Below are positions 54,274 to 63,157 of a stretch of 64,000 nucleotides of DNA, in pieces. Each line of letters starts with the position of its first letter. Position 1 is the first letter of the stretch. A program made the position numbers and the translations under genes. The stretch spans positions 617,769-681,768 of the forward strand of contig NZ_LNYE01000029.1 of the NCBI RefSeq assembly GCF_001467695.1, read 5' to 3'. Under the pieces are notes generated by a model. That model saw nothing but the letters and a program-made list of their open reading frames with translations, made no database searches and was not told the origin of the DNA. Source of the stretch: Legionella gratiana. GTDB lineage: Bacteria; Pseudomonadota; Gammaproteobacteria; Legionellales; Legionellaceae.

Positions 54274-55731
54274 ATGGTAATGTACATGCGAGACGATAAC
54301 ATACAAAAGTATTTAAATGATCTGAGAAATGGTGATTTTTTAGCAGCTGAAAATCTTTCTAATTATATCACTACAAAATATAAATCTTTTTCACCTATTT
54401 CAGCAGTTGATCTTATGATCTTTACTGATTATGAGCTTTGTAAAACAGATATAAATGAAGAAGATTTAGGGAAACTAAATTTTTTGGTAGAGTTTATAGC
54501 CCAATATTATCCAGAGGGGATTGAAGCATATACTTTAGCAAACTTGTATGTATCAGCAACTACTGTAATAGATATGAAAAGACATCCAGAATATAGCAGT
54601 GTAATAGATAATACAAACAATAAAGAACTTATTAAGAACTCTGATTTCTCGCAACTACAAAATAAAGTTATAGCAGCTAAAAAAAATAATAACGCCCCAT
54701 TGTCAGATAGCTATCTACAAGATGAAATCGCAAAGATGAGGCATGAAGAAAAAAATAAACTGATAAAAAATGTCTCTGTCTTGAGCGATAGATATGAAGA
54801 TAAATTTACACTTTTACAAAAAATAGCGAGGAATATTGATTTTCCTATAGTAGCAACAAATTCTATTCAAAAAATAGGAGATGCTGGATTCATAGCCCAA
54901 AAAATTCCAAGTTTTATGCTGGCGTTAATAGTAAAAAACTCCATGATAACAGAAGAGCAAAAAAACAAGGAACTTACACTTTATGATATAGCAATTCAAT
55001 TTGGGCAGTTAGATGTTGCAAATGCCTTGGCAAAAAAATACGAAAAGTTGACGCTAAATAACGTATCTGATAATCAACCAAACGAGGGCCTCAAGCATTT
55101 AATATATTGTAATAACATACTGGCTGAAACAAATAAATTGAGCGTGATGGGCCAGCAAATGATTTTGAAATTAGCCAAGAATGAGCAACAACGCCACACC
55201 CTTAAAGAATTTTTTCAATCTTTAAAAGAAAATAAAGCAGGTAATATGGAAGGTTTTAGAAAAAATCTGGCTCTGCAGTTAAATATCCCTGATAATCATA
55301 AAGAATTTAATAAGGCATTTAATATTATACAAAAAGGGGATGCGTTAGAGAAGCTCATAAATCAGTATAAAATTAAAGACATAAGTACCTTTGGGATGAA
55401 ATTAAAGGAATTTAAAAATAAAGCAAATGACATACTCAGCTCTTTAAAATCAAATTTACCAGTAAGTGCTGTTGGAATGAAATCAGAAGAATTTAAAAAT
55501 AAAGCACATAGTAAACTCAAACCTTTAAAATCAAATCTGCTAACTCGTATTTTGGAGTGCATTCGTAATGCAATTAATCGGTCTCCTGATTATCTTAGTA
55601 TGAAGCACCAAGACAAAATTAATTCTGCTCTCAACTCAACTCCAACGCAAAAAGAAATGAAAGCGTTTATTAAGCAAATAAGAAGGGAAGAACGTGAACA
55701 AAATAAATTGGCAGCTACATGCATTAGATGA
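54274..55731 (+). CDS. Helical protein with C-terminal duplication (effector candidate)
   Basis: A 485-residue soluble protein without recognised domains. The N-terminal half is helical with short repeat-like elements (LTLYDIAIQFGQLDVANALA resembles an ankyrin helix pair). Near the C-terminus two 27-residue repeats (GMKLKEFKNKANDILSSLKS and GMKSEEFKNKAHSKLKPLKS) follow each other. The last residues, KQIRREEREQNKLAATCIR, contain an acidic-basic cluster compatible with a Dot/Icm signal. ATG 54286 is an alternative start. Function unknown. Confidence 0.6.
   Translation: MVMYMRDDNIQKYLNDLRNGDFLAAENLSNYITTKYKSFSPISAVDLMIFTDYELCKTDINEEDLGKLNFLVEFIAQYYPEGIEAYTLANLYVSATTVIDMKRHPEYSSVIDNTNNKELIKNSDFSQLQNKVIAAKKNNNAPLSDSYLQDEIAKMRHEEKNKLIKNVSVLSDRYEDKFTLLQKIARNIDFPIVATNSIQKIGDAGFIAQKIPSFMLALIVKNSMITEEQKNKELTLYDIAIQFGQLDVANALAKKYEKLTLNNVSDNQPNEGLKHLIYCNNILAETNKLSVMGQQMILKLAKNEQQRHTLKEFFQSLKENKAGNMEGFRKNLALQLNIPDNHKEFNKAFNIIQKGDALEKLINQYKIKDISTFGMKLKEFKNKANDILSSLKSNLPVSAVGMKSEEFKNKAHSKLKPLKSNLLTRILECIRNAINRSPDYLSMKHQDKINSALNSTPTQKEMKAFIKQIRREEREQNKLAATCIR
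55393..55554 (+). repeat. 81-bp tandem duplication
   Basis: 55393-55473 and 55474-55554 share most bases (for example AATTTAAAAATAAAGCA in both) and encode 27-residue repeats in frame within the host gene. Confidence 0.85.
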
Positions 55732-56138
55732 GGGCTCTACACATCGATCTTAATAACAGCTGTAATCTTTTGAATCGATAAAACAATGACAGTACCAAAT
55801 AATTAGTAACTAATCATTTGATATTGTTGTCACTCCGGAAGAGATACAATAGAGCCAAGGATCCTATCCTTCTGGCTTAAGGAGCATGATTTTATGAGTT
55901 TGATTCCATTAAATAAGGCACCATTCTAAAAACTCATCAAGATTTTCCGAGTTCGTCACTGGATGCAGCGGACAACAAGCCTATAATAAGTTATAAAAAA
56001 GCACAAAAGGAGGATTGCAATGCAACACCTGTTTTGGGAGGTTTTAAAGCACTTGGGTAAATCGTTGGATATCACATTGATTCATATGTTAAGCTTTAAA
56101 AAAAGCCCAAGTAATTTATTTTGACATAAATATAAGTA
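55732..56138 (+). other. Leader region of the MFS exporter gene
   Basis: About 400 bases without a large gene. It carries an imperfect hairpin near 55855 (AGCCAAGGAT / ATCCTTCTGGCT) and, close to the MFS gene, a 34-codon reading frame with a strong ribosome site (56020-56124), listed separately. Confidence 0.5.
56020..56124 (+). CDS. 34-residue possible leader peptide of the MFS gene
   Basis: ATG 56020 is preceded by the near-perfect Shine-Dalgarno AAAGGAGG (56006-56013), six bases away. The frame reads MQHLFWEVLKHLGKSLDITL, then IHMLSFKKSPSNLF and stops 14 bases before the MFS ATG, which itself lacks a ribosome site. Within it ACTTGGG (56051-56057) can pair with CCCAAGT (56106-56112). This arrangement suits translational coupling or attenuation. 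It could also be a chance frame. Confidence 0.45.
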   Translation: MQHLFWEVLKHLGKSLDITLIHMLSFKKSPSNLF

Positions 56139-57389
56139 ATGAATAACCAAATAGATCAAGAAAAAAAGCAATTATGGATTATTTTATTGATTGTTCTCAT
56201 CAGTTTTCTTAGCTCATCCATTGCTTACCCGATTTTTCCACCTTTATTTTTACAATCAGGTAGCCATTCAATTATTGGAACCGAATGGAGTGAAACAGGA
56301 AAGCGTATTTTGTTAGGGCTTACTCTTGCAATTTTTCCTTTAGGACAATTCATTGGCGCCCCCATTCTAGGAAAAAACTCTGATCGATATGGTCGAAAAA
56401 AAATCCTTATTATTAGTTTAGCAGGGAGCTTACTCGGTTATTTACTCACCGTCTTATCATTTTGGATCAATTGTTTTTGGTTATTGTTATTCAGTCGTTT
56501 TTTAACCGGATTTATGGAGGGAACTTTTGCAGTTGCACGAGCATTTGCTTCCGAACTGACCACAATTAATAAATTTGTAAGTTTTGGCAGGATCAACAGT
56601 ATGGCTGCTATTGGTTATATTATTGGACCTGTCATTGGTGGTTTATTATCCGATTCGAAGATTATTTCATGGTTTTCCTGGTCTTTTCCTTTTACTATTG
56701 CAGCCTTAGTTTCTGTTGTAACATTAGCACTTGCATGGTGGAAATTACCAGAGCATAAAGGACAGAGCATCTCGACCAAAGAATCCATATGGAACCAGCT
56801 GAATATTATTCGTCAATTTTGGCAATTATTTCAAAATCACCCACACTTGAAACATTTAATGCTCATCAGTACACTTTTTACCTTCGCAGTAGATATCTTT
56901 TATGAATTTGGCCCCGTTTATCTGGCGGGTAAATGGCTCATGTCACCAGCGATGATTGCCATTTATAATGCGGCTTTATCAGCAACCCTTGCTTTAGGTG
57001 CATCATGGCTTCCAAGGCATCTTTCAAAACACATCCCCATTCACAAAGTTATTACCCTTTCCATGATCGCTACGGTCTTGATTTTTGTCTGCATGATTGC
57101 TTTTCAGTATCGTGTTCCCATGTTTTTATTTTTCGCGCTCATTGGTTTTAGCATTACCAGCGTGACGACAACCATGACGATTCATATTTCAAATAAGGCA
57201 CACTCCGCTATTCAAGGAGAAGTCATGGGTGCTCAATTAAGCTTACGAACACTGGGGGATGCCGTCATTTGTCTTTTTGGCGGTTTACTCATCGTAGTTT
57301 CTCTTATTTCGCCCATTATACTTTGCTGTGCCACAGCATTGGTGGCAAGTGTTTTATGTATGTTATATTTAAAACCGGATGTACAATAA
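56139..57389 (+). CDS. MFS drug/metabolite exporter (TetA-like)
   Basis: A 416-residue transporter with twelve predicted spans. Motif A appears as GKNSDRYGRKKILI after span 2 and motif C-like GYIIGPVIGGLLSD in span 5, typical of the DHA1 drug:H+ antiporter group. Legionella LbtB, a siderophore exporter, is of similar size, but nothing here points to siderophores. A short leader frame precedes it, and an outer-membrane channel-like gene begins 61 bases after its stop on the same strand, so the two may form an export pair. Confidence 0.85.
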   Translation: MNNQIDQEKKQLWIILLIVLISFLSSSIAYPIFPPLFLQSGSHSIIGTEWSETGKRILLGLTLAIFPLGQFIGAPILGKNSDRYGRKKILIISLAGSLLGYLLTVLSFWINCFWLLLFSRFLTGFMEGTFAVARAFASELTTINKFVSFGRINSMAAIGYIIGPVIGGLLSDSKIISWFSWSFPFTIAALVSVVTLALAWWKLPEHKGQSISTKESIWNQLNIIRQFWQLFQNHPHLKHLMLISTLFTFAVDIFYEFGPVYLAGKWLMSPAMIAIYNAALSATLALGASWLPRHLSKHIPIHKVITLSMIATVLIFVCMIAFQYRVPMFLFFALIGFSITSVTTTMTIHISNKAHSAIQGEVMGAQLSLRTLGDAVICLFGGLLIVVSLISPIILCCATALVASVLCMLYLKPDVQ

Positions 57390-57449
57390 GAAAAACTCCA
57401 TCGCCTCCATACAAATAAGGCCAATAGTGTTATTTAAAGGGACTGCAGG

Positions 57450-58397
57450 ATGCAAGAGCGAATTTACTCTCTAGGATTTAGAGGATTATTTTTATTACTG
57501 TTAATTTATCCTCATAGTTCTAAAGCGAATCAACCTTTATCAACGAACGAACTACCAAGCCGAGGGAATTATTCCTTGGTAACCTCACAACAACCAGGCC
57601 CGTTTTTTTCCTTTGGACAAAATATTGTTGATAAAAATCAATTGATTGTTTCTTATAATCCCAGTTATTTATACAGCAAAGGCCAAAGTATTTTAGAGGG
57701 AGATCCCGCCCTACTCTATGGAATTACAGATTCTATGTCGCTCTTAGTCACCTTACCTTATGCATTCAGCTATAATAATGGCGATACAACTCAGTCTGGG
57801 ATAGGTGATCTTGCTATTGATTTAGAATACGCTTTTTATAATTTCGAAAACTCAAAATATTCCGATCAAGCAACTATTATATTCTCCCCTACGTTCCCTA
57901 TCAGTAACTTAGATGCAATTTCTAAAAAAACCAATCCTAGCCAACGAGTATCAGGATTTTCAAGAAAAAATGTGCCCTCTAATTTCAATGCGATTAGTTA
58001 TTTTATTGGCGGCACCTATTCTCGGATGCTCATTGACTGGTATGGTTTTTTGGCTCCCGGAGTATTACTTATCGAAAAACAAAATGCAATTCAGCAAGGA
58101 ACCCAATATTATTATAATTTGGGTATAGGACACACCATCAAAAGTATAGAAAGAAAATACATATGTTCCGGATTACTCGAATTAAACGGCCAATACAGTG
58201 GCAAAACTATATTTGCATCAAATACCGTTCCTAACACAGGAGGAAATATTATTTACATCACTCCATCACTTTGGTTTTCTACGCCCAAAATAATTGTCCA
58301 GGTTGGTATTTCTTTACCTATCACACAGTATTGGTACGGTACTCAAAGCAAGATTTCTTATTATACAGGCAGCATTATCACTTGGACTATTCATTAG
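57450..58397 (+). CDS. Outer-membrane beta-barrel channel-like protein
   Basis: A 315-residue exported protein: signal peptide (LGFRGLFLLLLIYPHSSKA) then alternating beta strands with aromatic ends (LIVSYNPSYLY, LLVTLPYAFSYNNG, GIGDLAIDLEYAFY, ITPSLWFSTPKIIVQVGISL). This pattern resembles the transporter/MetA-pathway phenol-degradation outer-membrane family (DUF-type barrels). It ends ITWTIH, not in a terminal Phe. It follows the MFS exporter on the same strand and may be cotranscribed. Confidence 0.65.
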   Translation: MQERIYSLGFRGLFLLLLIYPHSSKANQPLSTNELPSRGNYSLVTSQQPGPFFSFGQNIVDKNQLIVSYNPSYLYSKGQSILEGDPALLYGITDSMSLLVTLPYAFSYNNGDTTQSGIGDLAIDLEYAFYNFENSKYSDQATIIFSPTFPISNLDAISKKTNPSQRVSGFSRKNVPSNFNAISYFIGGTYSRMLIDWYGFLAPGVLLIEKQNAIQQGTQYYYNLGIGHTIKSIERKYICSGLLELNGQYSGKTIFASNTVPNTGGNIIYITPSLWFSTPKIIVQVGISLPITQYWYGTQSKISYYTGSIITWTIH

Positions 58398-58530
58398 TGA
58401 ATTAAAGGATACATTGATGCACTCTCTTTAGTCTCTCAAAGAATTATGTCTAACATTGTGCGTTGAGCTTTTTGGTTTTAGAATTATTTGTTGTTTTGAA
58501 ATGGATTTCTAACTTTAAAAGGAATAAACA

Positions 58531-59379
58531 ATGAAAATACCTTCTTATGTCTTATTACTAACAAGCCTATTATGTAACTCACTATATGCTTCAACAGAGA
58601 TAGTTGTTCCCAAGTTAGCTACGCCTGATCATACAATCATCAAAAGGTATTCTAACACAGCAGATAGCGACTCTGGATTACCAAAAGCGCAAAGAACCTT
58701 AGATTACCCAACACATGTAGTACGTATGGAAGAAGTACAACTGCAAGACACTTCGCTAAATTGCGAACAAGTACACCAAAAAATTAATGAATTTTTTGTC
58801 AAGAAGCTACCCGTTGCCATGACTTATTATAACATAATCGCATATTGCAGTTATGATGGAGAAAACCCTAACATTGCTAAGAATTATACCATTAATGCCT
58901 ATTTTGATCCTTTAACCGATCAAGCAATCGAATACTTAAAAAATTATATTCATGAATACAATGGACAAGATTTAATGGGAACCCCTTTCAATATAGAGGA
59001 AGCAAAAAAAGTAATCGTTTCATTAAATTTTGATGCTGGTATTCGAAAAGATGAGTACGGTCAAATTATTTTGCGTTATTATCATGAAAATCAAACCCAT
59101 AGTTTTCAAAATTTCTTTGATGTCCGTAAAGAATTAATTACTGACATTCATCATCGTCTTCATTCCAATGAAAGTGCCACGATTATTCCTTTATTTACCA
59201 AATGGTTTTCTCCAGGTGGTGAGCTACTCTATACTCATATCTTAAGAAAATCGGATTATCTATTATTACAACCTGAATTAATTTTCCTTTTAGAGCAGGA
59301 ACCAAATACATTTACATCTAAGTTGCGCATGTATTACGCGCACTACTGTGCAAATAATCCCAATAAGAAATGCTTATAA
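58531..59379 (+). CDS. Exported hypothetical protein
   Basis: A 282-residue protein with an N-terminal signal peptide (VLLLTSLLCNSLYA, cleavage before STEIV) and four cysteines in the mature part that could form disulfides. AAAGGA precedes the ATG. I recognise no domain; alternating strand/helix predictions fit a small periplasmic or secreted protein. It is separated from the barrel gene by 133 bases. Confidence 0.65.
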   Translation: MKIPSYVLLLTSLLCNSLYASTEIVVPKLATPDHTIIKRYSNTADSDSGLPKAQRTLDYPTHVVRMEEVQLQDTSLNCEQVHQKINEFFVKKLPVAMTYYNIIAYCSYDGENPNIAKNYTINAYFDPLTDQAIEYLKNYIHEYNGQDLMGTPFNIEEAKKVIVSLNFDAGIRKDEYGQIILRYYHENQTHSFQNFFDVRKELITDIHHRLHSNESATIIPLFTKWFSPGGELLYTHILRKSDYLLLQPELIFLLEQEPNTFTSKLRMYYAHYCANNPNKKCL

Positions 59380-59413
59380 AACACACATCAACGTGCAGAT
59401 ACTTCTACTCATC

Positions 59414-59434
59414 ACCCTCTGCAAAACAGAGGGT
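59414..59434 (+). terminator. Hairpin downstream of the exported hypothetical gene
   Basis: ACCCTCTG (59414-59421) and CAGAGGGT (59427-59434) form a perfect 8-bp stem with a 5-base loop, 35 bases after the stop. No T-run follows, so it may be a weak or factor-assisted terminator. Confidence 0.5.
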
Positions 59435-59566
59435 TAGGATTCCGTAATGACAAACAATCCGATGTAACTCAGAAAAAATAGAGTTCATTGAATCTATAAA
59501 CTCTATATACGATTTTTATAACTGTATGCCCTACTATTTGCGACTAGGGCATTAGCACCTGTAAGA

Positions 59567-60007
59567 TTAACTAAAGTTTATACGTTTACAGCCCTGAACT
59601 GACATATCTTCCTCAATCTCCAACCTCTGGGGGGGCAGATTCGTTTGCCAAAAAAGAACACTATTGCCTATAGGATCAAAATTATTATGAATGAAAAAGT
59701 GCTGATTTTCAGGAGATTCTTCCCAAGTTAAATAACAGGGATCTTTAGGCTGATAATCAGCTAAATAGGTATCAGGAAGCCATTTCTTTTTAAAATGATC
59801 TCCGTATAAAAAACATTGATATACAGAAATAAACTTTTGATACTCATTAAAAGACAGACGCTTATAGCGTTCATCTCGGTACTCGTAAAGAGCCAAAAAC
59901 AGCTCATTGACTGTCGCTGTTGGTTCAAGATTTAAGGTTATTGAATCCACGCTGTTTTTTTTATTAAGGATAAATTTCATTTTTAACCATTGAATAAATG
60001 GGACCAT
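59567..60007 (-). CDS. Hypothetical protein
   Basis: A 146-residue soluble protein (or 137 from ATG 59980) of unknown family. It is rich in aromatic residues (YRDERYKRLSFNEYQKFISV, FHNNFDPIGNSVLFWQTNLP). No signal peptide, membrane segment or catalytic motif is visible. It lies alone, upstream of a large palindromic element. Confidence 0.5.
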   Translation of the reverse strand: MVPFIQWLKMKFILNKKNSVDSITLNLEPTATVNELFLALYEYRDERYKRLSFNEYQKFISVYQCFLYGDHFKKKWLPDTYLADYQPKDPCYLTWEESPENQHFFIHNNFDPIGNSVLFWQTNLPPQRLEIEEDMSVQGCKRINFS

Positions 60008-60090
60008 AGTTAATTAATATATTTTAAACAGCGAGAAATCAATACATAACCTATAAATAATCAACGAACTACAAAGATACCAATACCTAC

Positions 60091-60161
60091 ATTTAACCTA
60101 GAAAAAGCAGTTGGCTCCTACTGTGCGAGCTACCGACCCAACTGCTTTTTCTAGGTTAAAT
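60091..60161. repeat. Palindromic element B, 24-bp perfect inverted repeat
   Basis: Bases 60091-60114 (starting ATTTAACCTAG and ending GCAGTTGG) are perfectly inverted at 60138-60161, with a 23-base loop. With A5/T5 flanks in the stem it can act as a bidirectional terminator between the unrelated genes on either side. The inner core GCAGTTGG..CCTACT..GCTAC..CCAACTGC matches that of element A at 9856-9910. Confidence 0.85.
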
Positions 60162-60271
60162 CACGAGAAAATATAAACGTATTTATAAACAATGAGTTAA
60201 TAGAGACTACGCATTTTTTGAAATTGTCTACTATAGTAAATTTAATAATAAATATAAATTTAGGGGATATC

Positions 60272-61108
60272 ATGGTACTGCGATGGACAGGTGTAACTCT
60301 TTTGTTGTCTCTACTTAGTGTTCCATGTTTTGCTGAAGACAAAGAAATTGCAATTACAATTGATGATTTACCCTTTGTGGGCTCTGGATCCAGCACCCCA
60401 GCAAGCCTGAAAAGAACTGAAAATCGCTTCATGGCTATAGTCAAAGCACTTGTTGATAATCAAGTTCCTGCTACAGGATTTGTTATTGGTGAAGCTGTAG
60501 CAAAAAACGAATGGTATTTGTTAGAGACTTTCCGTAATCAAGGCTTCTCTTTAGGCAATCATACTTATACACATAAAAGTCTCGATAACATGAGCGCTAC
60601 TAAATACATTGCAGATATAGATCGAGCTGATTCTGTTTTAGCACCTGTCATGACTGAGCCTAAATATTTCCGCTATCCTTATCTTGCTGAAGGCAAAGGT
60701 CAAAAAAAACAAAAAGTTTATAACTATTTGGCCGAGCATCAATACACAATAGCCCCGGTGACCATTGACAGTAAAGATTATGAGTTTAATGCTCGATTCT
60801 ATAAAATACCTTATAGAAAAAGAGCACAAAATCTTCCAGAATTTAAAAAACGTTATTTGGCTTACATTTGGAAACAAACTCTTCTAGCAGAGCGCAGGGC
60901 CAAAAAAGTGGATGGACAGCCTGTAAAACAAATCTTATTGATTCACGCAAACCTTCTGAATAGTTTCTGCTTAGAAGACATTATAGAAATGTACCGAAAA
61001 AATGGATATAAATTCATCAGCCTCGCTGATGCTTTAGCGCAACCATTAAGTAACAGTGTAGAACCACCCGATAGCACCACACCTAAATCATTCAGCCACA
61101 ATAACTGA
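60272..61108 (+). CDS. Exported polysaccharide deacetylase (NodB family)
   Basis: A 278-residue protein with signal peptide (VTLLLSLLSVPCFA). NodB motifs: TIDDLP (motif 1, catalytic Asp pair), LGNHTYTHKSL (motif 2, metal histidines) and FRYPYLAEG (motif 3), with LIHANLL near the C-terminus as the last motif. It removes acetyl groups from cell-wall or extracellular polysaccharide in the periplasm. ATG 60272 follows AGGGGATATC; an in-frame ATG at 60218 lacks a ribosome site. Confidence 0.9.
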   Translation: MVLRWTGVTLLLSLLSVPCFAEDKEIAITIDDLPFVGSGSSTPASLKRTENRFMAIVKALVDNQVPATGFVIGEAVAKNEWYLLETFRNQGFSLGNHTYTHKSLDNMSATKYIADIDRADSVLAPVMTEPKYFRYPYLAEGKGQKKQKVYNYLAEHQYTIAPVTIDSKDYEFNARFYKIPYRKRAQNLPEFKKRYLAYIWKQTLLAERRAKKVDGQPVKQILLIHANLLNSFCLEDIIEMYRKNGYKFISLADALAQPLSNSVEPPDSTTPKSFSHNN

Positions 61109-61202
61109 TGATGGTTCACTCTATTGATACTAAGGCATGAATATATGATGATTAAGCGAAGAGAAGCTCTTGACATGTCGAACTCACTGCAAACAATTCG
61201 TT

Positions 61203-62447
61203 TTATAATTTAGCTGATTTTTCAGAAATCAGCTTATTTTTTTCCAATCTCGAGATTGCTTGCTTGGGCAGAAGGATCCAGTAATGTCCTTCATTTTTCA
61301 TATGGCCGGCAATTAAAGTTGCTTTATCACCTCCGCCCCAAAAAACATCACCTCGAACTTTGCCACGAATTGCTCCACCGGTATCTTGGGCAATCATTAA
61401 ACGTTGCATGGGCCTACTCATATCAGGTTTTGTACTATCAGGTCGCGTCGTATTTAACCAAAGCGGAGCTCCCATGGGGATCCATTGTTTGTCAATGGCG
61501 AGAGAATATCCAGGTGTTAATGCCACACCTTGTGAACCAAGAGCAACGCCATCAGCCATTTTACTAAAAAATACAAATGATTTATTTTGATTAATCACCT
61601 TGTCCATTTGTTTTGGATGAGCTTCTAAGTAACGCTTAATTGCTTGCATCGATGCATTATGTTTTGTCATAACCCCTTGTTTGATCAACACTCCTGCAAT
61701 TGCAGTATAAGGTGCTCCATTTTGAGCATCATAACCAATATAAATATCGTTACCTTCTTCAAGTTCAATAAGACCTGAACCTTGAATTTCTAAAAATAAG
61801 CGATCTATAGGGCTGTTAATCCAAACAAGAACTTTTGCCTTTTCTTCGATAGCTCCATTATTAATTTGTTCCCGTGTATAATAAGGAACAAATTTTTTAT
61901 TCTCTATTCGACCTACAATACGACGATTTTTTAAGTCATTAAAAAATAACCCTAAATCGACTGTCACTAAATCATTAGGTGTTTCATAAATAGGAACCTG
62001 GAATTCCTTAGACTTAGTATAACTGCCTTTAATAGCAGGCACATAATAGCCGGTGAAAAGGCCTGGTTTTCCATTGTTATCGGTAAACTCTACAGGAGTA
62101 AACCATTCTTCAAAAAATTGTTTGGCTTGTTTCTCTGCAACAGGAGTAATTTTTAAAGCTGCCTCACATGCAGGCTGCCAATCTTTTACTTGCAGGTCAA
62201 TATGCTCGGTACCAACAACTTGCTCTGGATTCTGCCGAATGAACGCACGGCAAGATACCTGAAAAGTCTGCAAAGATTTTTTTAAATCCGCGGAACTCCA
62301 GCCGGGTAATCGTTCAAAATCAGCCTCCTTAAACATAATCTCAGGCTGCTTTAGTGGCTGCTGTTTGATGAACCAAAAGAACCTGACCAAAATGCTAAAG
62401 GTGATTAAAGTTAGAAAAAGTAGTGTATAAAGTATTTTCGTTTTCAT
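61203..62447 (-). CDS. mltA: Membrane-bound lytic murein transglycosylase A
   Basis: Cleaves the beta-1,4 bond between MurNAc and GlcNAc to give 1,6-anhydro ends. Seen: N-terminal hydrophobic anchor (ILYTLLFLTLITFSILVRFF) without a lipobox, MltA domain with FTGYYVPAIKGS and WINSPIDRLFLEIQGSG, and the C-terminal 3D domain with QDTGGAIRGKVRGDVFWG, whose last Asp is the likely catalytic acid. Length matches the family. An uncleaved anchor instead of the usual lipid is notable. It runs in the same direction as the pilin genes upstream, 186 bases away. Confidence 0.93.
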   Translation of the reverse strand: MKTKILYTLLFLTLITFSILVRFFWFIKQQPLKQPEIMFKEADFERLPGWSSADLKKSLQTFQVSCRAFIRQNPEQVVGTEHIDLQVKDWQPACEAALKITPVAEKQAKQFFEEWFTPVEFTDNNGKPGLFTGYYVPAIKGSYTKSKEFQVPIYETPNDLVTVDLGLFFNDLKNRRIVGRIENKKFVPYYTREQINNGAIEEKAKVLVWINSPIDRLFLEIQGSGLIELEEGNDIYIGYDAQNGAPYTAIAGVLIKQGVMTKHNASMQAIKRYLEAHPKQMDKVINQNKSFVFFSKMADGVALGSQGVALTPGYSLAIDKQWIPMGAPLWLNTTRPDSTKPDMSRPMQRLMIAQDTGGAIRGKVRGDVFWGGGDKATLIAGHMKNEGHYWILLPKQAISRLEKNKLISEKSAKL

Positions 62448-62632
62448 AAGCAGGATAATTTTTACACGTTATGGAATATATTGCAACAAAAATGAGTCGT
62501 TTTCACATTTAAGTCCATTTGTCTCATCAGATGAAGAAAAAAATTGGATTAATAGTCTTTTGATTTTAAACGCTTTTTAAAAATTGTAAATAAACCATAG
62601 ACATGTTGAAGTTTATTGGTCACCTCGCTGAA

Positions 62633-63157
62633 TTAACTTAAGGATAAGTAGCTCCAACTGCTTATCCCTATAGGAGCAATATGTTCTTTAACAAAACAAT
62701 TTGCCAATTTACCAACAGCAATCGATCTAACTTGTAAAAATGATAAAGGCTCACCTTTATCGAGTTGAACAATAGATAATCGCTGATGATGTGTTGCATA
62801 CTTCCGATTCTTACTCCAAGCAACAAGGCAAGAAAACTCACCTAAATCCTCAATAAGATACTCATACTGTAAGCCCTCATGAGACAAAGAACAACCTTGG
62901 TGATGAAGCAATTTATGGAGTACTTGGTTTTGTGACTCCTCTTTAATAACACAGTTGAGAGTAGACGATGTCACGTATTTTTTGGATAATTGCCTGGCTA
63001 CATTTTCCAAATTATAAAAGTTCTTATGTGACTCTTCTTGTCTGTTAATGACCTTGTGGTACAACAAAATATGTTGCATAGAAGCCAATAAAAGCAAGCT
63101 AATCACCATAATCATCAACAAGGTTACCGTAAAAATGAATCCCTTTTCCTTTTTCAT
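62633..63157 (-). CDS. pilX: PilX-like minor pilin / type IV pilus assembly protein
   Basis: A 174-residue protein beginning KKEKGFIFTVTLLMIMVISL, a type III signal peptide-like segment in which processing would occur after Gly, followed by the usual N-terminal transmembrane helix. The globular part has cysteines that could pair. Its start overlaps the pilW stop by four bases. It is part of the minor pilin complex that primes type IV pilus assembly. Named by position and size, as PilX sequences are poorly conserved. Confidence 0.8.
   Translation of the reverse strand: MKKEKGFIFTVTLLMIMVISLLLLASMQHILLYHKVINRQEESHKNFYNLENVARQLSKKYVTSSTLNCVIKEESQNQVLHKLLHHQGCSLSHEGLQYEYLIEDLGEFSCLVAWSKNRKYATHHQRLSIVQLDKGEPLSFLQVRSIAVGKLANCFVKEHIAPIGISSWSYLSLS

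Noticed and set aside
60218..60271. Longer N-terminus for the polysaccharide deacetylase
   Set aside because: The ATG at 60272 has AGGGGATATC and begins a normal signal peptide; the extension lacks a ribosome site.
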